Positions 35,056 through 44,330 of a stretch of 64,000 nucleotides of DNA are shown here, piece after piece. Positions within the stretch are counted from its first letter, which is position 1; every line of letters starts with the position of its first letter. The notes under the pieces were generated by a model. It ran no database searches. It saw only the letters and a program-made list of their open reading frames with translations, and was not told the origin of the DNA. Made by a program: the position numbers and the translations under genes. The stretch is from Paraburkholderia caledonica NBRC 102488 (lineage in GTDB: Bacteria; Pseudomonadota; Gammaproteobacteria; Burkholderiales; Burkholderiaceae), in contig NZ_BAYE01000012.1 of NCBI RefSeq assembly GCF_000685095.1, positions 1-64,000 on the forward strand. The letters are read 5' to 3'.

Positions 35056-36555
35056 TCAAGGTGTGTCGGCCCACGCTTTGGCGGCGCGAATCGCGCGCTT
35101 CCAGCCGTCGAGACATTCCTCGACATCCGCTTGTTCGAGCGCGGGCGTAAAGCGGCGGTCGAGCTTCCACTGGCTTTGCAATTCGTCCACATCTTTCCAG
35201 TAGCCGACCGCGAGGCCCGCCAGATACGCCGCGCCCAACGCAGTGGTTTCCGACACTTTGGGGCGAACCGCATCCACACCGAGGATGTCGGCCTGGAACT
35301 GCATCAACAGGTTGTTCGCGCAGGCGCCGCCGTCAACCCGCAATTCGCCGATGCGAATGCCGGAGTCGGCCTCCATCGCCTTCAGAACATCGAGCGACTG
35401 ATACGCGATCGAGTCGAGCGCGGCGCGAGCGATATGCGCCGACGTCGTGCCGCGCGTCACGCCGAACAGCGTGCCGCGGGCGCGCGCATTCCAGTGCGGC
35501 GCGCCGAGCCCGGCGAACGCGGGCACCAGATAGACGCCGTCGCAATGCGGCACGCCGCGCGCCAACGTTTCGATCTCAGCCGCGTTCTTGATGATGCCCA
35601 GACCGTCGCGCAGCCATTGCACGACCGCGCCGCCGATGAAGATGCTGCCTTCGAGCGCGTAGTTGATCTGATCGCCGATCTGCCACGCGATCGTGGTGAC
35701 GAGATTGTTCTTAGATTCGATCGGCTTGTCGCCGGTGTTCATCACCAGAAAGCAGCCTGTGCCGTAGGTGTTCTTCACCATGCCCGATTCGGTGCACATC
35801 TGGCCGAAGAGCGCTGCGTGCTGGTCGCCGGCAATGCCCGCGAGCGGGATCTTGGAGGCGAATACGGTGGTCTTGGTAGGCCCATACACTTCGGACGAAG
35901 GACGCACTTCAGGCAGCATGCTGCGTGGAATGTCGAGTGCGTCGAGCAGTTCGTCGTCCCACTTCAGCGTGTGGATGTTGAACAGCATGGTGCGCGACGC
36001 GTTGGTCACGTCGGTGACATGCAGGCCGCCCTTGGTGAAGTTCCACACGAGCCAACTATCGACGGTGCCGAACGCGAGGCGGCCTTGCTTCGCTTTTTCG
36101 CGTGCACCTTCCACGTTGTCGAGAATCCAGCGGATTTTGGTTGCCGAGAAATACGAGTCGATCGGCAAGCCGGTTTTCGCGCGAACTTTGGCTTCGAGGC
36201 CTTGCTCCTTGAGCTGATCGCAGAAGTCGGCGGTGCGGCGGTCCTGCCACACGATCGCGTTGTAGATCGGATGGCCGGTCTCGCGATCCCAGACAATCGT
36301 GGTTTCGCGCTGATTCGTAATGCCGATCGCGGCGATCGACGTGCCATTCATCCCGGCGCGCGTCACGGCTTCGGCAGCGACGCCCGCCTGCGTCGACCAG
36401 ATTTCCTGCGGGTTGTGCTCGACCCAGCCCGGACGCGGGTAGATCTGCTCAAACTCCTTTTGTGCCGTCGACACGACGTTGCCGAGGCGGTCGAACAGCA
36501 TCGCGCGTGAACTGGTGGTGCCCTGGTCAAGCGCGAGGATGTACTGATCCTGCAT
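35056..36555 (-). CDS. glpK: Glycerol kinase
   Basis: Encodes 499 residues of the FGGY sugar kinase family; phosphorylates glycerol to sn-glycerol 3-phosphate. N-terminal LALDQGTTSSRAMLFD, substrate-region WQDRRTADFCDQL, VWNFTKGGLHVTDVTNASRT and the C-terminal RVDGGACANNLLMQFQADIL are clear. Traps glycerol entering by GlpF and feeds GlpD. Lies 165 bases after glpD on the same strand. Confidence 0.98.
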   Translation of the reverse strand: MQDQYILALDQGTTSSRAMLFDRLGNVVSTAQKEFEQIYPRPGWVEHNPQEIWSTQAGVAAEAVTRAGMNGTSIAAIGITNQRETTIVWDRETGHPIYNAIVWQDRRTADFCDQLKEQGLEAKVRAKTGLPIDSYFSATKIRWILDNVEGAREKAKQGRLAFGTVDSWLVWNFTKGGLHVTDVTNASRTMLFNIHTLKWDDELLDALDIPRSMLPEVRPSSEVYGPTKTTVFASKIPLAGIAGDQHAALFGQMCTESGMVKNTYGTGCFLVMNTGDKPIESKNNLVTTIAWQIGDQINYALEGSIFIGGAVVQWLRDGLGIIKNAAEIETLARGVPHCDGVYLVPAFAGLGAPHWNARARGTLFGVTRGTTSAHIARAALDSIAYQSLDVLKAMEADSGIRIGELRVDGGACANNLLMQFQADILGVDAVRPKVSETTALGAAYLAGLAVGYWKDVDELQSQWKLDRRFTPALEQADVEECLDGWKRAIRAAKAWADTP

Positions 36556-36720
36556 TGTCTCTTCTCCATGCGTTTTATGAATCGCCGTAACAGCTTACCG
36601 GCGACGGGAACGGCTTGTCGTTCCAAGCGGCCGCGACCGCTCGGGTCGGTGCAGCCGGCTCGATGCAGCCGAGGGGTGAAACGTTTTTTTTACGCTGCGA
36701 GCGCGCAGACTTTCACCCGG

Positions 36721-38250
36721 TCAGGCGCTCTGTCGCTCGGGTTGGCGAGCGAACCATGCGTCGATGTCGCGTGTAATCGAGTCGAGCGTGCCCGGCTCGA
36801 CGTGAAGGCCGAGCTTTGAGCGGCGCCATAGCACGTCGTGCGCGCTGCGTGCCCATTCGGTGTCGCGCAGATACGTCAGCTCGGCCTCGTAGAGACCCGG
36901 CGCGAACGCCTCGCCGAGACCGGCGAGCGAGCGCGCGTCGCCGATCACGTTCTTCACTCGCGTGCCGTACGCACGGGCCAGACGGTGCGCGAGGTCCGCC
37001 GGCAACCACGCGTGCTGCTGCTTCAGTCCAGCGAGAAAGCGCTCGAAGTTTGCCTGCGGGATATCGCCGCCGGGCAACGGCGCGCCGGCCGTCCACGAAG
37101 GCGCGTCGCTGCCGAGAGCAGCCGCGAGCTTGTCGACGGCTTCTTCCGCGAGCTTGCGAAAGGTCGTGATCTTGCCGCCGAACACGGACAGCAGCGGCGC
37201 TTCGCCCGCCGGCGCATCCAGTTCGAGCGAATAGTCGCGCGTCACCGCCGACGGATTGTCCGCGCCTTCTTCCTCGAGCAGCGGCCGCACACCCGAGTAG
37301 GTCCAGCGCACGTCGGCCGGGGAGATCTTCTGCTTGAAGTAGCGATTGATCGAGTCGCACAGGTACTGCGTTTCGTCGGCACTGATTGCCACTTGCGCGG
37401 GGTCGCCGCGATATTCGAGATCGGTTGTGCCGATCAGCGTGTAGTCGTGCTCGTACGGAATCGCGAAGATGATCCGCTTGTCCGGATTCTGGAAGATGTA
37501 CGCGTGGTCGTGTTCGAACAGGCGCCGCGTGACGATGTGGCTGCCCTTGACCAGTCGCACGCTGTGCGACGCCGCGCGGCCGAGCGCGCCCTGGAGCAGT
37601 TCGCCGACCCACGGGCCTGCGGCGTTCGCGATCGACGCGGCCCGCACGTCTACGGTCGTGCCGTCCGCGCGTTTGAGTTGCGCGCGCCATTCGCCGCCTG
37701 CGCGCACGGCGCTCAGCAGCTTGGTGCGCGTGAGAATCTTCGCGCCGTGCTCGGCGGCGTCGAGCGCATTCAACACGACGAGGCGAGCGTCGTTGACCCA
37801 GCCGTCGGAGTACACGAAGCCGCGCGTGATCGATTCGACGAGTGGCGCGCCGGCCGGATGATCGCGCATCACGATGCCGCGCGAGCCGGGCAGCAGTTCG
37901 CGCCGGGCGAGATGATCGTAAAGGAAAAGACCGGCGCGAATCAGCCAGGCGGGACGCAGATCGGGCATGTGCGGCATCACGAAGCGCAGCGGCCACATGA
38001 TGTGCGGCGCGGCGCGCAGCAACGTCTCGCGCTCCTGCAACGCTTTGCGCACCAGTCCGAACTCGCGGTATTCCAGGTAGCGCAAACCGCCGTGGATCAG
38101 TTTGGTACTCGCCGAGGACGTATGCGCTGCCAGGTCGTCCTGCTCGCACAGCAGCACGGACAGGCCCCGGCCCGCCGCGTCGCGTGCGATGCCTGCGCCG
38201 TTGATCCCGCCGCCCACGACGAGCAAATCGTATCTCGTGCCTTGCGTCAC
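36721..38250 (-). CDS. glpD: Aerobic glycerol-3-phosphate dehydrogenase
   Basis: Encodes 509 residues. Membrane-associated FAD enzyme passing electrons to ubiquinone. The FAD motif is LLVVGGGINGAGIARDAAGR near the N-terminus, with STKLIHGGLRYLE and, later, VFGGKITTFRKLAEEAVD. The start is GTG at 38250, preceded by AGGAG eight bases upstream. First glp gene after the GlpR-type palindromes, so repression there would control glycerol oxidation. Confidence 0.97.
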   Translation of the reverse strand: MTQGTRYDLLVVGGGINGAGIARDAAGRGLSVLLCEQDDLAAHTSSASTKLIHGGLRYLEYREFGLVRKALQERETLLRAAPHIMWPLRFVMPHMPDLRPAWLIRAGLFLYDHLARRELLPGSRGIVMRDHPAGAPLVESITRGFVYSDGWVNDARLVVLNALDAAEHGAKILTRTKLLSAVRAGGEWRAQLKRADGTTVDVRAASIANAAGPWVGELLQGALGRAASHSVRLVKGSHIVTRRLFEHDHAYIFQNPDKRIIFAIPYEHDYTLIGTTDLEYRGDPAQVAISADETQYLCDSINRYFKQKISPADVRWTYSGVRPLLEEEGADNPSAVTRDYSLELDAPAGEAPLLSVFGGKITTFRKLAEEAVDKLAAALGSDAPSWTAGAPLPGGDIPQANFERFLAGLKQQHAWLPADLAHRLARAYGTRVKNVIGDARSLAGLGEAFAPGLYEAELTYLRDTEWARSAHDVLWRRSKLGLHVEPGTLDSITRDIDAWFARQPERQSA

Positions 38251-38280
38251 CTGCTGCGTCTCCTGACTTTTCCGAAAGTT

Positions 38281-38339
38281 TGTCCGAACCCTATCGAACC
38301 GATAGTGTTCGTTTTCGAACTTTAATGAACATATTCGAA
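38281..38339 (-). promoter_or_regulatory. GlpR-type operator cluster before glpD
   Basis: A perfect palindrome GTTCG-TTTT-CGAAC lies at 38307-38320, very close to the E. coli GlpR box core (GTTCG N4 CGAAC). Flanking half-sites are TTCGAA at 38334-38339 and CGAAC at 38284-38289 and near 38295. On the minus strand they overlap a candidate promoter, TTTACT-17-TAAAGT. Operator assignment is by analogy with GlpR of other bacteria. Confidence 0.72.
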
Positions 38340-38448
38340 AAAGTAAAGTTCGCGCATTTGACGTGAGCCTCTATCGAAAGGCCAAGGCAGTGGCGCAACG
38401 CGCGGCCACGGACGATACTCTTGGCAGTAGCCATTCCAGGGTGATTTC

Positions 38449-38823
38449 ATGCGTGTACTTTTCATGGTGGGCGCGGCAGCGCTTCTCGCAGGGTGCGTTG
38501 CTTCGCCGAGCTTGAGCGGAACGATGGGCGCGCCGTCGTTCGCGTCGTTGCAGCAGATGTGCAGCGCCCAGACGGTCGATTACGGCAACGACGCTCAAGG
38601 CGTGTATGCGACGTTGTTCGACGCCTATGTGGCGAACCGGCGCGGGCGGTTGTCGAAGGAGGATTACTGCGCGTTTCAGACGGAAATCGCGCAGCGCTAC
38701 ACGAGCCAGGGGGCGAGTACCGACCCGCAGATTCGGAATCAGTGGGTTGCGTTCTTTACGGAGCAGCGCGCACGAGCAATAAGCTGGCGCGCCGCAGTCG
38801 ATCCGACGTTGCGCAGCGGTTGA
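38449..38823 (+). CDS. Small putative lipoprotein
   Basis: Encodes 124 residues. The signal peptide MRVLFMVGAAALLAGC ends in a lipobox (LLAGC, Cys16), so the product is probably membrane-anchored on the outside. The mature part (SLQQMCSAQTVDYGNDAQGV, YATLFDAYVANRRGRLSKEDYCAF) matches no family I recognise. Divergent from glpD, with the GlpR-type sites between them, so it may share their control. Confidence 0.75.
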   Translation: MRVLFMVGAAALLAGCVASPSLSGTMGAPSFASLQQMCSAQTVDYGNDAQGVYATLFDAYVANRRGRLSKEDYCAFQTEIAQRYTSQGASTDPQIRNQWVAFFTEQRARAISWRAAVDPTLRSG

Positions 38824-39029
38824 GGTTTTGTCGTTAGGTGGCGGCGGCTCGGCGGTTAACCGGTCATCGGTGACGCGGCCGTAATGAAAGTGAGCGCCGC
38901 TGCGGGCGCCCACGTTGACACAAACCGAATGGACAAGGCCGGCTCGAGGGTTGGCCGTGTGCGTGCGGCTGAGCTGGCAGCCGCACCGGCCGTGAACCGG
39001 CAATCAGCCCGACGATGCGCGGGTTGTTA

Positions 39030-39227
39030 TCAGGAAAGGCGCTTGATTGCTCGGAGTGCGCTATCGCCGGATTCCGTTACACGCCATTGTTCATTGCCCG
39101 AGGCGAGCCGCTCCAGTTGCACAAGCTGGCGTTCGAGGAGGGCGTCGAGTTCTTCTCGCTCCATGTCCACCTGATTGGGAGCGTCCTTGACGAGCAACAA
39201 CGTGGCGAATTCGTGCGGACTCAGCAT
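39030..39227 (-). CDS. Small conserved-looking hypothetical protein
   Basis: Encodes 65 residues: MLSPHEFATLLLVKDAPNQ, then a helix of Glu and Leu (ELDALLERQLVQLERL) and a short beta-like end, WRVTESGDSALRAIKRL. The last part resembles the wing end of winged-helix proteins, but it is too short to call. GGAGAG precedes the ATG at 39227 by six bases, and a candidate promoter TTGGTG-17-TACACT lies upstream. No function assigned. Confidence 0.6.
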   Translation of the reverse strand: MLSPHEFATLLLVKDAPNQVDMEREELDALLERQLVQLERLASGNEQWRVTESGDSALRAIKRLS

Positions 39228-39544
39228 CGTTTCTCTCCATGTCAAGCAAACGCGGACAGCCTCGACGGCGACTGGCATGCATGGCGACAGCCATGGCCGG
39301 GTGGTCCGCAAAAGATGGGGCGGGAGGTGCAGCTACGACAGGTTTTCTTAGCACCGGCGACACGCGGGCACGCAATGAACGCCGGGGAACTGGAGTGTAG
39401 TCAAGCAAACGTTAAACACCAAACTGGCCCCTGCAAATTTTCCCTTTGACAACCGCCCCCCACAGAGGCGGTTATTCGCCGCGGCCAAATCCTTGATTTC
39501 ACTTGAAGTTTCGCGTGCGCTGCAACATGGGCGCGACCGCCTGA
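39228..39544. other. Gap between the small gene and glpR
   Basis: Holds the putative promoter of the small gene (minus strand, TTGGTG-17-TACACT near 39395-39425) and a hairpin AACCGCC / GGCGGTT at 39451-39473 that may end glpR transcription, though no T-run follows it. No coding sequence seen. Confidence 0.5.
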
Positions 39545-40324
39545 TCAGCCGGCCACGTACACCTGGCAATTGGCGGCGGTGAGCGTTTCGGCCATGTCAG
39601 GCGGCGGGGCCGCATCGGTGAAGAGCGCGTCGATCTGGTCGAGATGTCCTTGACGAACCAGCGCAGGGCGGCCGAACTTCGAACTGTCGGCGGCGAGAAA
39701 AACGGTGCGTGCGTGGTGAATGATGGCTTCGGCCACGCGCACCTCGCGCGTATCGAAATCGCGCAGGGTTCCGTCGGGTTCAATGCTCGAGGTACCGATA
39801 ATCGCGAAATCCACCTTGAACTGGCGGATGAAGTCGATGGCGAGTTCGCCCACGATGCCTTTGTCCCACGGTCGCACGATGCCGCCCGTCACCAGCACCT
39901 CGCAGTCGGGATAGCCGCTCATCATGCTCGCGACATTCAGATTGTTGGTAATCACGCGCAATCCGCGATGCCGGTTGAGCGCGCGCGCGACTTCCTCGGT
40001 GGTGGTCCCGAGATTGATGAAGAGCGACGCCTGGTCGGGAATGTGAGTGGCCACTAGCGCCGCGATGCGCCTTTTTTCGTCGTGGAACATGCGCTGCCGA
40101 GCCGTGTACGAGACGTTCTCGGAACTGGTCGGCAGGCTCGCGCCGCCGTGATAACGGCGCAGCAGATTCATGTCGGCGAGCCAGTTGACGTCGCGGCGGA
40201 TCGTCTGCGGCGTCACGTCGAAGTGTGCTGCTAGGTCGTCCACGGTCACGAAGCCGTCGCGTTGCACCCACTCCAGCAGTTCCTGTTGCCGGGCGTTGAG
40301 AGTGAGGCGGGGGTCTCGGGTCAT
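39545..40324 (-). CDS. glpR: DeoR family glycerol-3-phosphate regulon repressor
   Basis: Encodes 259 residues. The N-terminal DeoR helix-turn-helix (ARQQELLEWVQRDGFVTVDDLA, VTPQTIRRDVNWL) is followed by the sugar-phosphate sensor domain (FINLGTTTEEVARAL, VLVTGGIVRPWDKGIVGELA). Sequence resembles E. coli GlpR and the gene lies within 1.3 kb of glpD, before which GlpR-type palindromes occur. Start at ATG 40324 (MTRDPRLTLNAR); the open frame further upstream lacks similarity. It is divergent from ggt. Confidence 0.93.
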   Translation of the reverse strand: MTRDPRLTLNARQQELLEWVQRDGFVTVDDLAAHFDVTPQTIRRDVNWLADMNLLRRYHGGASLPTSSENVSYTARQRMFHDEKRRIAALVATHIPDQASLFINLGTTTEEVARALNRHRGLRVITNNLNVASMMSGYPDCEVLVTGGIVRPWDKGIVGELAIDFIRQFKVDFAIIGTSSIEPDGTLRDFDTREVRVAEAIIHHARTVFLAADSSKFGRPALVRQGHLDQIDALFTDAAPPPDMAETLTAANCQVYVAG

Positions 40325-40626
40325 GGGTCTCGGTGATGAGTTGTTATCGGCCTGCCGCGGTCGGCGTCGGCGGGATGCGTATGCGAGCGTGCGTGTATTG
40401 TAAGACCATCGCGCGGGTCGTCTGCCAGGTCGTGCGACATGCATAAGCTGCGTGCGCCGCACATAGGCGCATTCAGCGCGGCGGCGCATTTATCCATGCG
40501 ATAAATGAATTTGTGTTTTGCGGCCGCTCGCGCTGCAATCGAAGATTTCTGTTCCGTCCGCGTTTTATCTTTCCTATTGTTTCCGGCGGCTTGCGTCGCC
40601 TGACCGTGCTTTCGAGAGCGTTCGAC

Positions 40627-42264
40627 ATGACTGGCTTCAACTGGCAGAACCCTTATCCGACACCGCGCTTGCCCGTGTTCGCGCGTAACATCGTTTCGAC
40701 GTCGCATCCGCTCGCCGCCCAGGCGGGTCTACGCATGCTGTGGAAAGGCGGCAACGCGGTCGACGCGGCAATCGCCGCCGCGGCCGCGATCACGGTCGTC
40801 GAGCCGGTCTCCTGCGGTCTTGGCGGCGACGCGTTCGCGCTCGTGTGGGACGGCCGCAAGCTGCACGGCCTGAATGCATCGGGCGTGGCGCCGGCGGCGT
40901 GGAGCGTCGACTACTTCAAGCGCAAATACGGCGAGGAAGACGGCCTCGCGATTCAACCCAAGCGCGGCTGGGATGCGGTGACCGTTCCTGGCGTCATTGC
41001 GGGCTGGGAAGCGCTGCACGAGAAGTTCGGCTCTCTGCCGTTCGCGGATCTGATGGAGCCCGCCATCGAAATTGCGGAGCGCGGTCACGCGGTGGCCAGC
41101 ATCGTGGCTCACAAGTGGGCTGCGGCGGTTCCGGAATTGAAGGACCAACCGGGGTTCGCGTCCACCTTCATGCCCCGCGGACGCGCGCCGGAAGTGAGCG
41201 AACTCGTGCGTTTTCCCGGCCACGGCAAGACGCTGCGCAAGCTCGCGGAGCAAGGCCCGCGCGCGTACTACGAAGGCGAGGTTGCCGAGCGAATCGCGGC
41301 GTTCTCGCGTGAATGCGGCGGCGCGCTGACCGTCGACGATTTGCGCAACTATCGCGCGGATTGGGTCGAGCCGATCGGCAAGGACTATCGCGGGTACACC
41401 GTGCACGAGATTCCGCCGAACGGGCAGGGCATCGCGGCGCTCATCGCACTTGGCATCCTCGAACAGTTCGATGTGAAGGAGTTGACGGTCGACAACGTGG
41501 AGTCGCAACACCTCCAGATCGAAGCGATGAAACTCGCGTTTGCCGACGTCTATCGCTACGTTGCCGATCCGCGTTCTATGGAAGTCACGCCGGAGCAGAT
41601 GCTCGACGACGCCTATCTCGCGTCGCGCGCGAAGCTGATCGATCACAAGCGCGCCACGCAATTCGATTTCGGCATGCCGAAGGCGGGCGGCACCATCTAC
41701 ATGTCGGTGGCGGACGAGCGCGGCATGATGGTCAGCTTCATTCAGTCGAACTACATGGGCTTCGGATCGGGGATCGTGGTGCCGGATACCGGCATCTCCA
41801 TGCAGAATCGCGGCTGCGGATTCTCGATGGATCCGAAGTCGCCGAATGTGGTGGAAGGCGGCAAGCGGCCGTTCCACACGATCATTCCGGCTTTTCTCAC
41901 GCAGCAGGTGAACGGGCAGCAGGAAGCGGTCATGAGCTTCGGCGTGATGGGCGGCGACATGCAGCCGCAGGGGCATTTGCAATCTGTCGTGCGCATGCTC
42001 GACTACGGTCAGCAGCCTCAGGCGGCATGCGACGCACCGCGCTGGAAGGTCAACCGCGACTTCACGATCGACATTGAATCGACGCTCGACGCAAAGACGG
42101 CAGAAGGGTTGCAGAAGCTCGGCCACACGATCAAATCCGTCGACGATCCTTACATGGATTTCGGTTCCGGCCAGTACATCTGGAAGCTCGATCGCAATGA
42201 TCCGGAGCGTGGTTACGTGGCCGCCAGCGACAGCCGCCGCGACGGTTTGGCAGCTGGCTTCTGA
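40627..42264 (+). CDS. Gamma-glutamyltransferase family protein
   Basis: Encodes 545 residues of the Ntn-type gamma-glutamyltransferase family. These precursors cut themselves before a threonine; the candidate nucleophile is Thr356 in PKAGGTIYMSVAD. The N-terminal part has SGLGGD-like VEPVSCGLGGDAFALVWDG. No signal peptide is evident, unlike periplasmic Ggt of E. coli, so it may be cytosolic and act on other gamma-glutamyl compounds or acylated substrates. Monocistronic with its own terminator. Confidence 0.9.
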   Translation: MTGFNWQNPYPTPRLPVFARNIVSTSHPLAAQAGLRMLWKGGNAVDAAIAAAAAITVVEPVSCGLGGDAFALVWDGRKLHGLNASGVAPAAWSVDYFKRKYGEEDGLAIQPKRGWDAVTVPGVIAGWEALHEKFGSLPFADLMEPAIEIAERGHAVASIVAHKWAAAVPELKDQPGFASTFMPRGRAPEVSELVRFPGHGKTLRKLAEQGPRAYYEGEVAERIAAFSRECGGALTVDDLRNYRADWVEPIGKDYRGYTVHEIPPNGQGIAALIALGILEQFDVKELTVDNVESQHLQIEAMKLAFADVYRYVADPRSMEVTPEQMLDDAYLASRAKLIDHKRATQFDFGMPKAGGTIYMSVADERGMMVSFIQSNYMGFGSGIVVPDTGISMQNRGCGFSMDPKSPNVVEGGKRPFHTIIPAFLTQQVNGQQEAVMSFGVMGGDMQPQGHLQSVVRMLDYGQQPQAACDAPRWKVNRDFTIDIESTLDAKTAEGLQKLGHTIKSVDDPYMDFGSGQYIWKLDRNDPERGYVAASDSRRDGLAAGF

Positions 42265-42649
42265 CGCCCGTCGGCGCCTTCTTCAGCGGGGCGCGAGAGG
42301 TAGCTGGAGAGGTGGCTCGAAGTATCCATACCCCGTAACTTTCGAATCACGGTTTGTCGCGTTTTGCGAAGCAGAGCCAGCTCGTTGAGCTGGCTTTTTC
42401 GTGCGCGGTGCAATCGTGCTTGCCTCACCGAAACTTTCGTCTATCGTGAAATTGGAACCCTGGCCAATCGGTACGGTCTGTGCTGGGTTGTCTGCAGACT
42501 TGCGAAACAGCGGCTAAGATGCAGACACAAGGGGTTAACTCTAATTCACGGCGCTGTATCCGACACGGCGAACCGCAACGCGAGGTAGCGCGATAGCAGC
42601 GGTTCCAAGCATGCTCCACGAGTCGATGCAGCTTTCGGAGCAAGACACG
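42265..42649. other. Gap between the ggt-like gene and the diiron protein gene
   Basis: Contains the terminator at 42375-42399. The remaining sequence shows no coding region I can support; an in-frame extension of the next gene to 42611 is possible. Confidence 0.5.
42375..42399 (+). terminator. Terminator after the gamma-glutamyltransferase gene
   Basis: AGCCAGCTC / GAGCTGGCT nine-base stem with a GTT loop and TTTTT. Confidence 0.88.
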
Positions 42650-43477
42650 ATGCACACAGAGCTGAACCATGTCATGCCCTGGCGGATCGAGGACATAGAC
42701 CTCACGCGCATTGATCGCCAGAAAGCGGTCGCGAACGAAGACCTGTTATTGCTGCTGTGCGCCGCTTCGTTTATTGAAAGCGGCACAGATGTTTACACCA
42801 GTAATCTGAGCAAGTTTTTCGACGGCGATCCGGAAGTCTCCGCGTGGCTCAACAACGAGTGGGAGCCCGAGGAAATGCAACACGGCCGCGCACTCAGAAC
42901 GTATGTCGCTTACGTGTGGCCAGAATACGATTGGGACACGGCGTTCCGTAATTTCATGGACGAATATTCGCTGACCTGTTCAGTGGAAGATTTCGAAAAA
43001 ACCCGCGCGCTTGAAATGGTGGCGCGGTGCGTCGTCGAAACAGGTACGGCCACTTTGTATCGCGCCATTGGCGAGTGTTCGGACGAACCGGTGCTCAAGG
43101 AGATTACCGACAACATCCGTACCGACGAGGTCCGTCATTACAAACACTTTTTCAAGTACTTCAAGAAGTACAACAAGATTGAGGGCAATGGCCGGCTCGC
43201 CGTTCTGGGCGCGTTAATGCGTCGTGTGATGGAGATCAAGAACGAAGACTCGGAAATCGCGTTGCGTCACGTGTTCGCGATCCGTTATCCGGAGCGCGTG
43301 CGTGACCAGGCTTACAACCGCGAGCGGGCCGCGCGGATTAATGCACTCGTGCGGCGTAATCTGTCCGCTGACATGTGCGTGAAGATGCTGCTCAAACCGC
43401 TCGACTTGCCGGCGAAAATTCAACCCGGGGTGCATTACCCGCTCGCCAAGATCACGCAGCATGTGTTTTTTCGTTAA
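42650..43477 (+). CDS. Ferritin-like diiron protein, acyl-ACP desaturase-like
   Basis: Encodes 275 residues from the ATG at 42650, chosen because CGGAG ends nine bases before it; in-frame ATG codons at 42611 and 42626 are alternatives. The four-helix diiron ligand pattern is complete: Glu43, Glu75-x-x-His78 (EPEEMQHG), Glu130 and Glu160-x-x-His163 (DEVRHYKHF). The EEMQHG block is close to the EENRHG block of acyl-ACP desaturases. Fatty-acid desaturation or another O2-dependent oxidation is inferred from the fold alone. It has no redox partner beside it and its own terminator-like hairpin. Confidence 0.85.
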   Translation: MHTELNHVMPWRIEDIDLTRIDRQKAVANEDLLLLLCAASFIESGTDVYTSNLSKFFDGDPEVSAWLNNEWEPEEMQHGRALRTYVAYVWPEYDWDTAFRNFMDEYSLTCSVEDFEKTRALEMVARCVVETGTATLYRAIGECSDEPVLKEITDNIRTDEVRHYKHFFKYFKKYNKIEGNGRLAVLGALMRRVMEIKNEDSEIALRHVFAIRYPERVRDQAYNRERAARINALVRRNLSADMCVKMLLKPLDLPAKIQPGVHYPLAKITQHVFFR

Positions 43478-43515
43478 ACGGTAGAGCGAATGTCGGCAGT
43501 TCGCCGGCTTAGAAG

Positions 43516-43541
43516 ATGGCCCGCCTATGCGGGCCATTTGT
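43516..43541 (+). terminator. Terminator-like hairpin after the diiron protein gene
   Basis: ATGGCCCGC / GCGGGCCAT with a four-base loop, followed by TTGTGTTT. Short, imperfect T-run. Confidence 0.7.
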
Positions 43542-43586
43542 GTTTCAGGGCATCATGGAGGCTTGCCTCTTAACCGGACCCATGCG

Positions 43587-44108
43587 ATGAGCGATTCCTC
43601 CTTGCCCCAGCGCCCGCTCGAGCAGACTGCATTCGACGAATGGCCCGACGCGGTTCGCGCGCTATTCGACGGCTCGTCGCTCGCGAGCAAGACCGGTTTC
43701 ACGGCCTCGCTGCTGACCGTCGACGCGAATCAGCATATCCGCACATCGCTGCTCGGCGCCGGCGAGTTGTATGCGCCCGATTCGCGCACGCTGTGTATCG
43801 CGCTCTGGCCGCAAGCCCGGGCGGCGCGCGCAATCGTGCAGAGCGGGCGGGCCGCATTGAGCTTCGTCCTGGAAGAGGCGTTTTATCAGGTGCAGTTGCT
43901 CGTCGCGCCGCTGCCGCCCGCCGATGGCGACGACAGTGGTCTCGTCTATATGAGCTGCACGATCGATTCAGGCGAAACCCAAAGCGTGCGCTACGCGCGC
44001 CTGACAAGCGGCATTACGTTTGAACTGGAAGAAGGGGCGCAGACGGTGCTCGACCGATGGGAGCGGCAGATCGAGCAGCTGAAACGGGCTGCGGCGTTGG
44101 GGGGCTGA
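43587..44108 (+). CDS. Pyridoxamine 5'-phosphate oxidase-like FMN-binding protein
   Basis: Encodes 173 residues. The middle part (FTASLLTVDANQHIRTSLLGAGE, SRTLCIALWPQARAARAIVQSGRAALSFV) has the split-barrel pattern of PNPOx-type flavoproteins, but the classical PNPOx C-terminal motif is not seen, so the substrate is unknown. The ATG at 43587 (MSDSSLPQRP) is used. Convergent with rhlE. Confidence 0.7.
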   Translation: MSDSSLPQRPLEQTAFDEWPDAVRALFDGSSLASKTGFTASLLTVDANQHIRTSLLGAGELYAPDSRTLCIALWPQARAARAIVQSGRAALSFVLEEAFYQVQLLVAPLPPADGDDSGLVYMSCTIDSGETQSVRYARLTSGITFELEEGAQTVLDRWERQIEQLKRAAALGG

Positions 44109-44254
44109 GGTAAGGCCCCGCGCCGGTGCTGCGACTGTGTTTGCTGGATGGTGACGACGAGGGTTCAGCGGCCCTTGGCTTGTATAGCGCGCTCTGCGCG
44201 CGGCGGCTGATGGCGAGGGTTGGCGGTGGCTGAGCTGGCTGTCGGGCTGGACGG

Positions 44255-44282
44255 CGGTAGTCAGCGGCAGAGCTGACTACCG
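44255..44282. repeat. Perfect 11-bp inverted repeat
   Basis: CGGTAGTCAGC (44255-44265) and GCTGACTACCG (44272-44282) pair perfectly around GGCAGA. It lies between two convergent genes and has no T-run on either strand. Confidence 0.8.
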
Positions 44283-44330
44283 ACAACCTTCACTGGCAAC
44301 CTCAGCCGCCCGAAGCCTCAACCTCCAACC

